Made by a program: the position numbers and the translations under genes. A stretch of 37,891 nucleotides of DNA from Bacteroidaceae bacterium (GTDB lineage Bacteria; Bacteroidota; Bacteroidia; Bacteroidales; Bacteroidaceae): NCBI GenBank assembly GCA_017427185.1, contig JAFRTJ010000049.1, positions 1 to 37,891 on the forward strand, read 5' to 3'. Within the stretch, counting starts at the first letter, position 1. Each line of letters starts with the position of its first letter. Of this stretch, positions 17,180 to 24,591 are shown piece after piece. The notes below the pieces were generated by a model that did no database searches, was not told the DNA's origin, and saw only the letters and a list, made by a program, of their open reading frames with translations.

Positions 17180-18142
17180 ATGAAGAAGATACTTTTCTCA
17201 CTCGCATTCCTTTTCCTTGTCGCTTCTGCTCAGGCTCAGCGTGCCGTCTATGCTGTTGGAAGCGCAGTTCCTGGTGAGTCACAACAGCTCGAGAAGTTCG
17301 AGGATGGAACCTTCCACTTTCATGGCACCTTGCAGCCTGGCGATCTGTTCCTCACCACCAGTTCCACATTGCGATCCTCCTCGCTCTGCTACGCCCCTAA
17401 GTACGAGGATTCCAACATCGTCAACGATGGCATTCCTTATACTTCCTCACGAGGTGACTCGCCCTCTTTAGCTTGGAAAGTCCTCTTCTCAGCCGACAAT
17501 TACCGTTTCGTGCTGGATCCCTCTACGACTACCGTCAGGGGAGAACTCTTCGAATGGTGGTACGAGGCTTGGATTGTGGGAGGATGTGTGGCCCCAGACC
17601 AATCCGAAAAATGGCTGTTGGAGAAAGCTGAGCCCATGTATCAAAGCATTTATGATCCATACGTCTGGACGTGGCGAGGCTTGCTCAAGAACTACTCAGG
17701 CAATATGGAGTCCAAAAGATTCAAGATACTGGGGCAGTACGGATGGGACCCCAAGTCGCTCCATCCCTTCACTCAGGATGCTTCTGTACTCGATGCGACT
17801 CAGGTAGCTTACAACTATTCCCACGACTACAAATGGAACTTGGCTCAGAATGGATACTACAGCATCACTGTCAATGTCTTTCTCGAGACCATCACAGCCA
17901 CTTATCTGGGCACTCAGCAACCTGATGGTGTTTCGTCTGCCAATGCTTCTGAGCCTCAGATTTATGCTTCAGGCCGTCAGGTCCGTGTTGTCAGCGATCG
18001 TCTCCTTACCGCCACCCTCTTCACTTTGGATGGTCGCCAGTTGCTCACGGAATCAGGCACAGACCTGCGCCTTACTGCTCCTTCCCCAGGCGTTTATATC
18101 GTCAAGACCGACCAGGTAACTCGCAAGGTAGTGGTGAAGTGA
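17180..18142 (+). CDS. Secreted SusE/SusF-like carbohydrate-binding protein with sorting-type tail
   Basis: The 320-residue protein begins MKKILFSLAFLFLVASAQAQ, a clear signal peptide without a lipobox. Two or three beta-rich repeats resemble the domains of the Bacteroides outer-membrane starch-binding proteins SusE and SusF: AVYAVGSAVPG near 22, WIVGGCVAP near 132, DPYVWTWRG near 160, then FKILGQYGWDP and NGYYSITVNV. The C-terminal ~65 residues (LFTLDGRQLL, then PGVYIVKTD...KVVVK) look like a type IX secretion sorting domain. The reading frame is open from 16511, but that part overlaps GH31; the ATG at 17180 fits the signal peptide. It lies 16 bp after GH31 and probably works with it on alpha-glycans. 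The ligand is not known. Confidence 0.75.
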   Translation: MKKILFSLAFLFLVASAQAQRAVYAVGSAVPGESQQLEKFEDGTFHFHGTLQPGDLFLTTSSTLRSSSLCYAPKYEDSNIVNDGIPYTSSRGDSPSLAWKVLFSADNYRFVLDPSTTTVRGELFEWWYEAWIVGGCVAPDQSEKWLLEKAEPMYQSIYDPYVWTWRGLLKNYSGNMESKRFKILGQYGWDPKSLHPFTQDASVLDATQVAYNYSHDYKWNLAQNGYYSITVNVFLETITATYLGTQQPDGVSSANASEPQIYASGRQVRVVSDRLLTATLFTLDGRQLLTESGTDLRLTAPSPGVYIVKTDQVTRKVVVK

Positions 18143-18225
18143 CGTGCTTCTTTCATGCTTGACATTCGTGGTCCTCTTTTCTGATTTCTTCCAGAGTATC
18201 CTGGATTTTCAGAGTACTCAGATAC

Positions 18226-18301
18226 CAACGTGTTGACTTTGCAATCACAACACGTTGTGTCGGCAGTTTCAACGTGTTGATTTCCTCCTTTCAACACGTT
18301 G
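18226..18301. repeat. Array of four CAAC-N2-GTTG sites at 22-bp period (array 2)
   Basis: Sites begin at 18226, 18248, 18270 and 18292, alternating CAACGTGTTG, CAACACGTTG, CAACGTGTTG, CAACACGTTG, with an exact 22-bp period. The middle 12-bp spacer is identical to that of array 1 when reverse-complemented, and the outer spacers match at 7 and 8 of 12 positions. The array sits between the stop codons of two convergent genes (18142 plus, 18353 minus). Neighbouring sites of opposite orientation could pair as weak 10-bp hairpins. Confidence 0.85.
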
Positions 18302-18352
18302 CAAGAATATGGACATCTGGTGAATGGTTTGCTACCTTTGAGCGTAGATGGT

Positions 18353-19378
18353 TTACGCATTGAAATCCACCAGTATGCGGAACACGCGGCCAGGGTTCTC
18401 GCTCCACCAGCGCATGGTCTCGAGTGCCTGTTCTGGATGGATGACTTTAGTGACTAAAGTTTCAACAGGACAGCTGCCTTGCTCCAAATAATGAATGACA
18501 GCGCGGAAGTCAGAAGGCAGGGCATTGCGCGAGCCACGTATGTCAAGTTCCTTTTGTACGAAATACTTGGTTTGGAGGGACACTTCCGTTTTTGCATAGC
18601 CGATGCAGATGACACGTCCTGTGAAGGCAACCTCGTTGACAGCCATCTGGTAGGTTGCTGGGCTGCCCACGGCTTCGATGATCACGTCTGGGCCGTAGCC
18701 CTCAGTAATCTCTTGCAGACGCTGGTGAACGTCTTCCGTTTTCGTGTTGATGGTATGAGATGCTCCCATCTGGCGTGCCAGCTGCAGCTTCTCGTCATCG
18801 ATGTCGGCAGCTATGACGATGGCTCCACGCATGGCAGAACGTACCACTGCACCCATTCCCACCATGCCGCAGCCAATGACCATAACCACATCGATATCTG
18901 TTGCTTGAGCCCTGCTTACAGCATGGAAGCCGACAGACATGGGTTCAATCAAGGCACACGTTTTGGGCGTGAGGGATCCAGCAGGGATGACTTTCTCCCA
19001 CGGCAGGGAAATATACTCCTTCATGGCTCCATGACGCTGCACTCCAAGTGTCTCATTGTGTTGGCAGGCATTGACGCGCTGGTTCCTACACGAGGCGCAC
19101 TTGCCACAATGGGTATAGGGATTGCATGTTACGACCATGCCTGGTTTCAATGTCTCAGGTACGTCTTTGCCAACCGCCTCAATGACGGCGCCCACTTCGT
19201 GACCTGGGATGACAGGGTTCAACGCCATGGGATTGCGCCCCATGAACGTATTGAGGTCTGAGCCGCAGAAACCTGCGTAGCAGATCTTGAGGAGAACTTC
19301 TTTGTCGTTAGGCGTTTGAGGATGTTCCACCTCGATGACATCCAATTGCTGGTTATGTGATATCTGTATTGCTTTCAT
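18353..19378 (-). CDS. Zinc-dependent alcohol dehydrogenase, possible sugar-acid dehydrogenase
   Basis: The 341-residue protein is a medium-chain dehydrogenase. Catalytic zinc ligands are visible as Cys38 (CGSD), His60 and Glu61 (GHE). The structural zinc site is Cys91, Cys94, Cys97 and Cys105. A Rossmann motif (VIGCGMVGMG) is followed by an Asp (AADID), favouring NAD. The sequence resembles RspB and L-galactonate 5-dehydrogenase types. Fourth in an operon after GH29, an aldo-keto reductase and a lactonase-like protein, it probably oxidises L-fuconate, L-galactonate or a product of these, but that is inferred from context. The start at 19378 overlaps the preceding gene by 4 bp; the open frame further upstream is not needed. 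Confidence 0.88.
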   Translation of the reverse strand: MKAIQISHNQQLDVIEVEHPQTPNDKEVLLKICYAGFCGSDLNTFMGRNPMALNPVIPGHEVGAVIEAVGKDVPETLKPGMVVTCNPYTHCGKCASCRNQRVNACQHNETLGVQRHGAMKEYISLPWEKVIPAGSLTPKTCALIEPMSVGFHAVSRAQATDIDVVMVIGCGMVGMGAVVRSAMRGAIVIAADIDDEKLQLARQMGASHTINTKTEDVHQRLQEITEGYGPDVIIEAVGSPATYQMAVNEVAFTGRVICIGYAKTEVSLQTKYFVQKELDIRGSRNALPSDFRAVIHYLEQGSCPVETLVTKVIHPEQALETMRWWSENPGRVFRILVDFNA

Positions 19379-20265
19379 TCTGACATGTTTTTTATATATG
19401 GTAGTTCTGGCAAGTTGTGGAAGCCGTAGAAGAGTCGGGCATTCTCGCCTAAGAAAAGGGCTTTGTCCGTGTCGCTCAACTCTTTGCTTTTGCTCACGAA
19501 GTCGTAGGACATCCTGTACGTGATGGCTGTGATGGTGCGAGGATAGTCGCTGCCCCACATCAAGCGATCCATTCCCACCCATTCAGCAGCCTCCCGTATG
19601 GCGCGAATGGCTGAGGGATAGGGATAGAATTCGCGATGGAAGAGCCATGTGATACCTCCTGACTCAATCATGACATTCTTACCCTCGCGAGCCAGCATCA
19701 CTTGACTGCGGAAAGCAGGGGTAGTCACCATGCCGAAATGTCCAATTGCCACACGCAGTTTGGGACACTCCTGAATCACTTCCCTCATCTCTCCAATCTG
19801 CCTTTCGTTTTCACTCAAACACATGGAGAGAACCAGCCCTTCCTCTTCCATCAGCTTGAAGACTGGCATCAGCTGTATCAATGGTTGCTTCATGCGATGG
19901 CCAGGGAAAGCTATCCCCTTGAGTCCCATGCTGATAACCGACTTTGCCTCATCTTGATTCCAAGCCATGCCCATGCAGAAGAAACGGTTTGGATAACGCT
20001 GCTGCACGTTGGCAAGGTAGTCATTCTGGCAACCATCTATCACTTCCTGCACCACCACTGCACCTGCCACCTGCGCATAATCCATATTCGAAAGGAAGAC
20101 TTCAGCCGTATTCCTTCCGTCGATCATGAAAGGAGGCAACATCTGCACTTCTTCATCGAGAAAGATGCTTCGTCCGTTCTGGAGTGAGAGGATGCGTTTC
20201 CCATCAATTTCTGTGTCTTGTTTGAGCCACAAATGGGAGTGTGTGTCAATTATGAGTTTGCCCAT
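19375..20265 (-). CDS. COG3618-type amidohydrolase, probable sugar lactonase
   Basis: The 296-residue cytoplasmic protein is a TIM-barrel metal-dependent hydrolase. DTHSHLW (Asp7, His9, His11) is the N-terminal metal-binding motif, IGHFG holds His176, and WGSDYPR holds Asp240, the usual catalytic base. COG3618 includes L-fuconolactone and L-rhamnonolactone hydrolases, which open the lactone made by sugar dehydrogenases. Its place directly after an L-fucose/L-galactose dehydrogenase-like gene (16-bp overlap) and before a dehydrogenase (4-bp overlap) fits that role. The family also includes other carboxylic-ester hydrolases and decarboxylases, so the lactone substrate is inferred. Confidence 0.82.
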   Translation of the reverse strand: MGKLIIDTHSHLWLKQDTEIDGKRILSLQNGRSIFLDEEVQMLPPFMIDGRNTAEVFLSNMDYAQVAGAVVVQEVIDGCQNDYLANVQQRYPNRFFCMGMAWNQDEAKSVISMGLKGIAFPGHRMKQPLIQLMPVFKLMEEEGLVLSMCLSENERQIGEMREVIQECPKLRVAIGHFGMVTTPAFRSQVMLAREGKNVMIESGGITWLFHREFYPYPSAIRAIREAAEWVGMDRLMWGSDYPRTITAITYRMSYDFVSKSKELSDTDKALFLGENARLFYGFHNLPELPYIKNMSE

Positions 20266-21197
20266 GTCACACGTTGTTGGTTGCCAATGATTTCCTTCAC
20301 TTCACACACGAGATCCCAATCCAGTTCCTCATTAGCCCACAGGATATTCTGGCGCACATTCGCAGGATTGGCTGAAGAGAATAGGGTAGAGACGATACGC
20401 TCATTGCTTACGCTGAACTGCACAGCAAGTTTTTCTATTGGATATCCCTTCTGACTGCAATATTCTGCAGCACGATGGCATGCCTCGACCAATGGCTGGG
20501 GAGCAGGATGCCATGAAGGTACACCACGTTGGCTGAGCAGTCCCATTGCCAAAGGTGATGCATTGATTATCCCTATGCCTCGCTGCTCGAAGAAATCCAG
20601 GTAGTCAAGCAACGCATCGTCGTTGAGCGTATAATGGCAGAAGTTCAGGATACTTTCTACCATACCAGCTTGGCAATGCTCCACTACCCACTTCAGGTTT
20701 TCCAGTTGCAGGTCTGTGATTCCTACGTGACCCACCACTCCCTTTTCCTTCAGTTCAACGAGTGCTGGCAATGTCTCATCGACCACCTTCTGCAATCCGC
20801 CAGGCAGATTTGCTTGGAATTCGATGTCGTGAACGTTGATCAAGTCAATAAACTCAATGCCCAATCGCTCCATGCTTTCATAGACACTGTCTGTGACACG
20901 ACGAGCCGAATAGTCCCACGTGTTCACGCCATCCTTTCCATATCGTCCCACCTTCGTGCTCAGGAGGTACATGTCGCGAGGAATGTTCCTGAGTGCCTTT
21001 CCCAGCACAGTCTCTGCCTTGTAGTGGCCATAGTATGGACTCACATCGATAAAGTTGATGCCACCCTCGATAGCTGCTTCAACCGCTTCGATACTCTCTT
21101 TTTCTTTTGTCTCGCGGAAGACGCTTCCCAGCGACGAAGCGCCAAAACTCAAATGGGAAATCCTCATTCCCGTCTTTCCAAGTTCCAAGTAACGCAT
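20250..21197 (-). CDS. Aldo/keto reductase resembling L-galactose/L-fucose 1-dehydrogenase
   Basis: The 315-residue protein has the aldo-keto reductase tetrad: Asp51, Tyr56 (DVSPYYG), Lys82 (STKVGRYG) and His123 (VHDIEF). The sequence is strikingly like plant L-galactose dehydrogenase and bacterial D-threo-aldose dehydrogenases, as in LSFGASSLGSVF, INFIDVSPYYG, the HDIEF segment, LNFCHYTLND and INASPLAMGLL. These enzymes oxidise L-galactose, L-fucose or similar sugars at C1 to the lactone. It follows the GH29 fucosidase gene by 9 bp and overlaps the lactonase-like gene by 16 bp, so fucose or galactose released by the upstream enzyme is the natural guess for substrate. Confidence 0.88.
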   Translation of the reverse strand: MRYLELGKTGMRISHLSFGASSLGSVFRETKEKESIEAVEAAIEGGINFIDVSPYYGHYKAETVLGKALRNIPRDMYLLSTKVGRYGKDGVNTWDYSARRVTDSVYESMERLGIEFIDLINVHDIEFQANLPGGLQKVVDETLPALVELKEKGVVGHVGITDLQLENLKWVVEHCQAGMVESILNFCHYTLNDDALLDYLDFFEQRGIGIINASPLAMGLLSQRGVPSWHPAPQPLVEACHRAAEYCSQKGYPIEKLAVQFSVSNERIVSTLFSSANPANVRQNILWANEELDWDLVCEVKEIIGNQQRVTWANS

Positions 21198-21206
21198 AAC
21201 TCTTTC

Positions 21207-22823
21207 CTATTTCGTGATTCTCAGCACTGGAGCAATCTTATTGCATGGCTCAGGCAGCCTGACTTCCAATCCTTCTGTTGTCTGCTTCGCTTTCAATCTG
21301 CCATATCCCAGAAGATGGACACTGGTAATGCTCTTCCTGAAATCAGGATTCTTTTTAGCCAGTGACTTAATGACCAGACAGCCATCTTTAGGCCATCCCA
21401 TAGCGGTGGCATAGAGATATTTTTTCGTTTGGTTGAAACGTATGTCGCGATAATCCATTCCGTTATACTGTCCCTCGTTGAAACCCTGGGAATTGATCTG
21501 GATATCTTTTTCAGCTACAGGTCCTTCGCCAAACTTTACCCAAGGTCGTGTGCCAAAGATGCTCTCACCATTGACAGTCATCCATGCCTCCAGCTCATTC
21601 AGGAAACTGTCAGCCTTCTCGTCGTAGGTTCCATCTGCACGCAAAGGTATATTCAGCAGCAGATTTCCATTCTTTGATACGATATCTACCAGCTGTTTCA
21701 CCAGATTCGTTGCTGATCTGTAACCATGGTCATATGTGTTCGTGTTGTAGTGCCAGTCGCCAATGCAGTTACATGTTTGCCAGGGCAGCTCCACCATTTG
21801 ATTGGGAGCTCCACGCTCCACATCCCATGTGAGGGCTTTTTTCTGTTCCTCATTGAGAATCTTTCCAAAGACTACGGCTCGTGGATTCCTGTTATACAAA
21901 TGAGCAACAATCTTCAGGCCACAGTCACTGAGCGGATAGAATGGCAATACAGTCACATCGAAGTAAACAAGATCTGGATTGTAGCGGTTTATGGCATCAA
22001 GTGTCCGATCATAGAAGTTGGTTACAAACTCCTGGGATGGCGGACAGGCACCATGACTCCAATCCCACTGACCATGGATGGCTCCATTGTCCCAAGATCC
22101 CTTGCTCATAGGATGATCTTGGCGGTAGAGCATCTGTGGATCAAGTCCTTCCCACCACTTGCCTTTACCGTCTTCTTTAGTCAAGTTACCATCATAAAAG
22201 ACACCAGCTTTCGGACCTTCCAAGTCGTAGCGTTGTGCAGGTTCGAACCACGTCCATGCGTGGTCAGCATGGAACGAGATGCCCAACGGCAGCCCTTGCT
22301 TTTTGGCTGCTGCAGCCCATTCAGCCAGGATGTCACGTTGGGGCCCAATGTTCTTCGAGTTCCAAGGTTGGTATTGCGAATCCCACAAGTCGTAGTTGTC
22401 GTGGTGATTGCCCAAGACAAAGAAATATTGCGCACCACAGCGTTTATAGCGGGCCACAAGGCTGTCCGGCTGCCAGTGCTCAGCTTTGAACAAAGGAAGG
22501 ATATCCTTATACCCAAACTCTGACGGATGCCCATAGTGCTCACGATGGAAGTTTGACTTGTAGCTCCCTTCCATATACATCTCTCGAGCCATCCAGTCGC
22601 CACTGCCTTCTACACACTGTGCGCCCCAATGAGCCCAGATTCCAAACTTGGCATCTCGAAACCATTCAGGTGTCTGATGCTGTTCGAGCGATTGCCATGT
22701 TGGCTCGTACTTTCCCGTTTGCATCTTTTCGTGTTTCTCACTGACAGGTATCCTGTATGAGCCTTGTGGTGTGACTGTCGAGAAAGTGCAGCCTAATGCC
22801 AGCGTCAATAATACTTTTCTCAT
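21207..22823 (-). CDS. Secreted GH29 alpha-L-fucosidase
   Basis: The 538-residue protein starts with a signal peptide (MRKVLLTLALGCTFSTVTPQ). The GH29 barrel pattern follows: WFRDAKFGIWAHWG near 54, YFFVLGNHHDNYDLWDS near 133, and PDLVYFDVTVLP, in which Asp289 is the likely nucleophile. The C-terminal part (from about 450) is a beta-sandwich. GH29 enzymes release L-fucose from glycans by a retaining mechanism; a few related enzymes act on L-galactosides. It is the first gene of a four-gene minus-strand operon whose products could oxidise the released sugar. It is divergent from GH51, sharing the 181-bp gap that contains both promoters. Confidence 0.9.
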   Translation of the reverse strand: MRKVLLTLALGCTFSTVTPQGSYRIPVSEKHEKMQTGKYEPTWQSLEQHQTPEWFRDAKFGIWAHWGAQCVEGSGDWMAREMYMEGSYKSNFHREHYGHPSEFGYKDILPLFKAEHWQPDSLVARYKRCGAQYFFVLGNHHDNYDLWDSQYQPWNSKNIGPQRDILAEWAAAAKKQGLPLGISFHADHAWTWFEPAQRYDLEGPKAGVFYDGNLTKEDGKGKWWEGLDPQMLYRQDHPMSKGSWDNGAIHGQWDWSHGACPPSQEFVTNFYDRTLDAINRYNPDLVYFDVTVLPFYPLSDCGLKIVAHLYNRNPRAVVFGKILNEEQKKALTWDVERGAPNQMVELPWQTCNCIGDWHYNTNTYDHGYRSATNLVKQLVDIVSKNGNLLLNIPLRADGTYDEKADSFLNELEAWMTVNGESIFGTRPWVKFGEGPVAEKDIQINSQGFNEGQYNGMDYRDIRFNQTKKYLYATAMGWPKDGCLVIKSLAKKNPDFRKSITSVHLLGYGRLKAKQTTEGLEVRLPEPCNKIAPVLRITK

Positions 22824-22871
22824 GCTTGATGATGTTGGTTCTTTTCGCAGTGCGATATTAGTTTACTTTGG

Positions 22872-22879
22872 CAAAGATA
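22872..22879 (-). promoter_or_regulatory. Probable -7 element of the GH29 operon
   Basis: CAAAGATA reads TATCTTTG on the minus strand, 49 bp before the GH29 start. No standard -33 word was found at 19-21 nt. Confidence 0.4.
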
Positions 22880-22939
22880 AGGAAAAAAAGTCAATATTTT
22901 CCATTATCAGAAAAAATGCTGAATCATTCGTTGGATTAG

Positions 22940-22972
22940 TTTGCGGAATATGGAAAAAAACTCGTAAATTTG
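22940..22972 (+). promoter_or_regulatory. Bacteroidetes-type promoter of GH51
   Basis: TTTG at 22940-22943 and TAAATTTG at 22965-22972 are separated by 21 nt, a full match to the consensus. Transcription would begin near 22979, about 26 nt before the ATG at 23005, so the open frame upstream (from 22771) cannot be the real start. Confidence 0.65.
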
Positions 22973-23004
22973 CACGTAGAATTTCAATACGAACTTTAAA
23001 TAGG

Positions 23005-24549
23005 ATGATAAAAGTGAGAATTAGAGAGGCTGTGATGGCTGCTGCCCTTATGATGCTTTCTTCTGCACAAGCTCAGGAGAACAGCTTAGCCCTTGAGAAG
23101 GAAGGAAAGCTCGTGGAGTACAATCCAATGATATTCGGTCAGTTCATAGAACATTTCGACAATCAAGTCTATGGAGGTATCTTCGATCCAGGCAACCCTC
23201 TCTCTGACGAGGATGGATTCCGCACAGATGTCATCGAAGCCATCAAGGAACTGAAGACACCCATTGTGCGTTGGCCAGGCGGATGCTTCGTCTCGACCTA
23301 TCATTGGCTCGATGGCGTGGGAAACAACCGCCAGCCTGTATACGACAAGACGTGGCAGGCAGAAGATCCCAATACGTTTGGGACAGACGAGTATGTCAAA
23401 TGGTGCCGCAAGATAGGATGCGAGCCCTATATCTGCACGAATGCAGGAACAGGAACTCCTGAGGAGATGAGCGACTGGGTGGAATACTGCAATCTGAACG
23501 TTGGCAAGTGGGGAAAGTTGCGAGCTCAGAATGGCCATCCAGAGCCTTACAATGTGAAATACTGGAGTGTGGGCAATGAGAACTGGGGACGTCATGAGCT
23601 GGGAGCGCGTACAGTGGCTGAGTGGGGACCTCTGGTGCGTGAGAGTGCCAAGTTGATGCGTTCTGTGACAAAAGACATCAAGCTTTTCGCTGCTGCCACG
23701 AGCGATCCCAACTGGAGCCTTCCATTGCTGAAGGAAGCTGGATGGACCCTGGATTACATCAGCATACATGGGTACTGGGATCCTCTCTTTCATGTGAATA
23801 ATCCTGCTCCCTTCATCGATTGCATGATGAAAACAGATGCTCCTGAACGTGACATCGTGCGCACCATAGACATTCTGGACCAGGCAGGATTTGGAGGTGG
23901 CAAGATAAAGATTGCGTACGATGAGTGGAACCTGCGGAATTGGCATCATCCCTGGCATGGTGACCTGCGGCGTGGCTTCGACTTTGAGGCTCGCAGGAAG
24001 AACGACATCGCTTCCACCTACACCCTGGCGGATGCTCTCTTCTCCGCCTGTTTCCTCAATGCCTGTCTGCGACATTCTGATATCGTGGACATAGCATGCT
24101 TTTCGCCTATCGTCAACACTCGAGGAGCACTACATGTTGATAAGGACGGAATAACACGTCGCACCACGTATTTCGTCCTGTTCATGTATGCCAACTATCT
24201 GGAGAAGTATTATGCTCCAGCCAAGACCAGCTTTGCCCCCCTTGTTCATAACGACAAGCAGACAAGTGTGCTGGATGCGATAGTGACTTGTGACAAAGAA
24301 GCAAAGCGCTTTGTCTGTGCTGTAGTCAACAAAGATCCCAATCAGGACGCAGGCATGGCAATTGATTTCGCCTCCATGGGAATGCGTCAGCCAAAAGAGG
24401 TCTCTGCATGGGTGCTTGCTGGCAGATCAGCCGATGATTACAACGATCGCGGCGATGAGCATGTGCGGCCAGAGCAGCGGAAACTTAAAGTGAAGAACTC
24501 GACCGTCAGTATCCCTGCCCATTCCCTAACGTTCATTACTGTGGAATAA
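23005..24549 (+). CDS. GH51 alpha-L-arabinofuranosidase
   Basis: The 514-residue protein has a signal peptide (about 1-24, ending SSAQAQ). The barrel shows IFGQFIEHFDNQVYGGIFDP near 43, VRWPGGCF near 88, WSVGNENWGRHE with Glu192 as acid/base, and IAYDEWNLR with Glu307 as nucleophile. A C-terminal beta-domain completes the usual GH51 form. The enzyme releases arabinofuranose from arabinoxylan or arabinan by a retaining mechanism. The signal peptide places it in the periplasm or on the surface. It starts 42 bp before the GH78 start region and the two probably form one transcript, suggesting a target carrying both arabinose and rhamnose, such as pectin side chains. Confidence 0.93.
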   Translation: MIKVRIREAVMAAALMMLSSAQAQENSLALEKEGKLVEYNPMIFGQFIEHFDNQVYGGIFDPGNPLSDEDGFRTDVIEAIKELKTPIVRWPGGCFVSTYHWLDGVGNNRQPVYDKTWQAEDPNTFGTDEYVKWCRKIGCEPYICTNAGTGTPEEMSDWVEYCNLNVGKWGKLRAQNGHPEPYNVKYWSVGNENWGRHELGARTVAEWGPLVRESAKLMRSVTKDIKLFAAATSDPNWSLPLLKEAGWTLDYISIHGYWDPLFHVNNPAPFIDCMMKTDAPERDIVRTIDILDQAGFGGGKIKIAYDEWNLRNWHHPWHGDLRRGFDFEARRKNDIASTYTLADALFSACFLNACLRHSDIVDIACFSPIVNTRGALHVDKDGITRRTTYFVLFMYANYLEKYYAPAKTSFAPLVHNDKQTSVLDAIVTCDKEAKRFVCAVVNKDPNQDAGMAIDFASMGMRQPKEVSAWVLAGRSADDYNDRGDEHVRPEQRKLKVKNSTVSIPAHSLTFITVE

Positions 24550-24591
24550 AGTCTTGGAATGAATCAGAATCTATCTTATAAAAACATTATT

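Noticed and set aside
18226..18301. Simple bidirectional terminator
   Set aside because: Neighbouring sites can pair weakly, but the exact 22-bp period, the fixed arms and the absence of T-tracts do not fit a terminator, and array 1 has mostly same-direction sites.
19379..19582. N-terminal extension of the zinc dehydrogenase
   Set aside because: It lies inside the amidohydrolase gene, has a His/Arg-rich composition, and dehydrogenases of this family start at MKAIQ-like sequences.
22771..23004. N-terminal extension of GH51
   Set aside because: The promoter at 22940-22972 lies inside it, and the signal peptide begins at 23005.
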